Source: Clostridia bacterium (lineage in GTDB: Bacteria > Bacillota > Clostridia > Oscillospirales > CAG-382). From it: a stretch of 13,623 nt of DNA. Made by a program: the position numbers and the translations under genes. Where the stretch lies: NCBI GenBank assembly GCA_017560285.1, contig JAFYOG010000102.1:1-13623 (forward strand). Direction: 5' to 3'. Under the pieces are notes generated by a model that saw nothing but the letters and a program-made list of their open reading frames with translations, was not told the origin of the DNA and did no database searches. Positions 12,192 to 13,623 of this stretch are shown one piece after another (positions within the stretch are counted from its first letter, which is position 1; each line of letters begins with the position of its first letter).

Positions 12192-13623
12192 TTATTCAAC
12201 GGTTTTATCGTTATCCATATCTGTATCGGCGTCATTCGTTTGAATATCGACATCGATATCTAAGCTTTCACACTCTAAATCTTCTTTTGCAATTATAACA
12301 GCAATATCTAAACGACGCTTTTTTCTAATTCTCTTAATAACTAATACAATAATAAGAATAATTAACACCAATAGCAAATTTACAATACAGAAAACGGCCC
12401 ACGTAATAAAGTTCCATTTTGTAAACAATAAAGGTATTGAAAAATAAGAGCTAATGTTCTTTCTGCCTTCTGTAGAAGCGTATTCCGAAGGGATTACAGA
12501 AACTCCGTTGCTGTCGGTAGGGAAGGATGATAAGTAATCGGCTAACGCCTTCCACTCTTTAAGCTCGACGTTTTTATCTGTTTTAATAATACATTTTGTA
12601 AAATCTGTTATGGCATTTCCGTCTATATCCTTGGGCGTTAGGCTTAATAATCCAAAGGATTTATCCTTAACAGTCCCAAGCATTTCTGCAGAAGTTATGC
12701 CCGAAACAACTCTATACAGCTTGTCGTTTTCAATCTCGATTCTTTCGCCCTTTTCGCCAATAAGCCAACAATCATAAACACGGTTTAAAAACATACGGTT
12801 TGTATTGGCTTTATAACCTAAACCGCTAAAGTATAACTGCGCGTACGGCATAATACCCGAAACACTGGCATCTATTTCTGCCAAAGACCATAATTCGCTG
12901 CCGTATAAATAAACAGAGCATAAGGGGTATCCGCTTATGTTATCGTTACCAATGCCTAACGAACTGATTTCGTAAACCTGCGAAACTGTAATATAGCCTT
13001 TATCTATGGAAGCGCGAATAAGCCCTACAGGCGCTGCGGCAACGTCAACTTTTGCGTATTTATCGCCTTCGGCAGATTTTACTGCGTGTATATAAGCATC
13101 GCTGATTAAATTACCCAAGGGTTGTTCGCAAAGGTTTCCGCTCATTGTTCCTTGCTCGGGAAAATCAAAGGGACTGTAAGCAACAATTTGGTTAGGGCTA
13201 TTATACCCGAACATAGATAAATAATCTGTAATGTAGGTTTTGAATTCTTCTATTTTTTGTGTAGTGATTTCGTCGGATTTAATGCTATCGTTTATCTCGA
13301 TTAATTCATAAGAAACAAACCGATTGTTTTTGTCGGTAGGGTTAAGAATAATTTTGCCCATATTGGCGCCGTATTCGCCTACAGAAGCTATAATCGTATC
13401 GTTTTCAATAATGGGTGTGGATAAATAAGAATGTGTATGTCCGCTGATAATAACGTCGATATCATCTATAGCTCTTGCAAGCTTAATATCCTCATCACCA
13501 ACGCTGCTGCCCGTGCCGCTATGAGATAAGCATATTATAACGTCGGGGGAATATAGATTTTTAATCTCTGTAACTACGTTTTTAGCGGTTTCTATATAAT
13601 CGTCAAATACAATAGCTTCGTCG
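12192..13623 (-). CDS. Membrane-anchored 5'-nucleotidase / metallophosphoesterase family protein (N-terminus beyond window edge)
   Basis: The frame is open from the right edge to the stop at 12192, giving the last 476 residues; an internal ATG at 13361 is not the start. Near the edge are VIICLSHSG and DVIISGHTHS (GHTHS encoded at 13428-13442), the metal-binding histidine motifs of the calcineurin-like phosphoesterase domain of UshA/YfkN-type 5'-nucleotidases. The 5'-nucleotidase C-terminal substrate domain follows, with GNLISDAY and the substrate-pocket region. Near the C-terminus a hydrophobic span (WAVFCIVNLLLVLIILIIVL) followed by KRIRKKRR forms a transmembrane anchor with a basic stop-transfer, and the last 40 or so residues are aspartate-rich. 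This predicts an extracellular enzyme domain held by one helix with an acidic cytoplasmic tail. The family hydrolyses nucleotides or related phosphoesters outside the cell for salvage. The catalytic GNHE motif and the expected signal peptide lie outside the window. Confidence 0.9.
   Translation of the reverse strand, partial: DEAIVFDDYIETAKNVVTEIKNLYSPDVIICLSHSGTGSSVGDEDIKLARAIDDIDVIISGHTHSYLSTPIIENDTIIASVGEYGANMGKIILNPTDKNNRFVSYELIEINDSIKSDEITTQKIEEFKTYITDYLSMFGYNSPNQIVAYSPFDFPEQGTMSGNLCEQPLGNLISDAYIHAVKSAEGDKYAKVDVAAAPVGLIRASIDKGYITVSQVYEISSLGIGNDNISGYPLCSVYLYGSELWSLAEIDASVSGIMPYAQLYFSGLGYKANTNRMFLNRVYDCWLIGEKGERIEIENDKLYRVVSGITSAEMLGTVKDKSFGLLSLTPKDIDGNAITDFTKCIIKTDKNVELKEWKALADYLSSFPTDSNGVSVIPSEYASTEGRKNISSYFSIPLLFTKWNFITWAVFCIVNLLLVLIILIIVLVIKRIRKKRRLDIAVIIAKEDLECESLDIDVDIQTNDADTDMDNDKTVE

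Overview
The window looks like chromosomal DNA from a low-GC, Gram-positive anaerobe of the Bacillota, most likely class Clostridia. Evidence: AT-rich spacers, strong GGAGG-type ribosome binding sites, textbook TTGACA/TATAAT promoters, diaminopimelate-type wall genes (dapF and a clostridial-style MurE paralog), and a sodium-pumping decarboxylase typical of fermenters. No phage, transposase, CRISPR or RNA gene was recognised. This is mostly core and energy metabolism, not an obvious island.

Layout. (a) 1-456, minus: the start of an ABC-F ATPase that runs off the left edge. (b) 457-720: a compact divergent promoter block drives the ABC-F gene leftward and a 27-residue uncharged membrane ORF rightward. 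The tiny ORF has its own promoter, ribosome binding site and terminator. (c) 724-936, minus: a DUF378 membrane protein sharing that terminator. (d) 1052-1699, plus: trmB. (e) 1665-3932, minus: dapF followed by a MurE-like ligase, a small peptidoglycan-precursor operon whose end overlaps trmB. (f) 4053-5446, plus: yfbR-type 5'-deoxynucleotidase and a TIM-barrel sugar-phosphate isomerase-like gene, closed by a strong terminator. (g) 5610-9245, plus: a complete four-gene operon for a biotin-dependent sodium-translocating oxaloacetate decarboxylase (gamma, biotin carrier, beta, carboxyltransferase alpha). (h) 9251-11159, plus: a lipoprotein of the oligopeptide-binding family with a consensus promoter but no ATG at the expected start; the codon there is ATA. 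(i) 11200-13623, minus: an RluA-family pseudouridine synthase and, upstream of it, a membrane-anchored 5'-nucleotidase-type phosphoesterase cut by the right edge.

How the genes work together. The decarboxylase operon is the clearest functional unit. The alpha subunit takes carboxyl from oxaloacetate to biotin on the carrier, and beta with gamma decarboxylate it and export sodium. Its codon use suggests high expression. dapF supplies meso-diaminopimelate, the usual MurE substrate. The most unusual observations are the isolated 27-residue membrane ORF, the ATA at the start of the solute-binding lipoprotein, and the 22-bp tandem duplication that doubles the -10 element of the ABC-F promoter.
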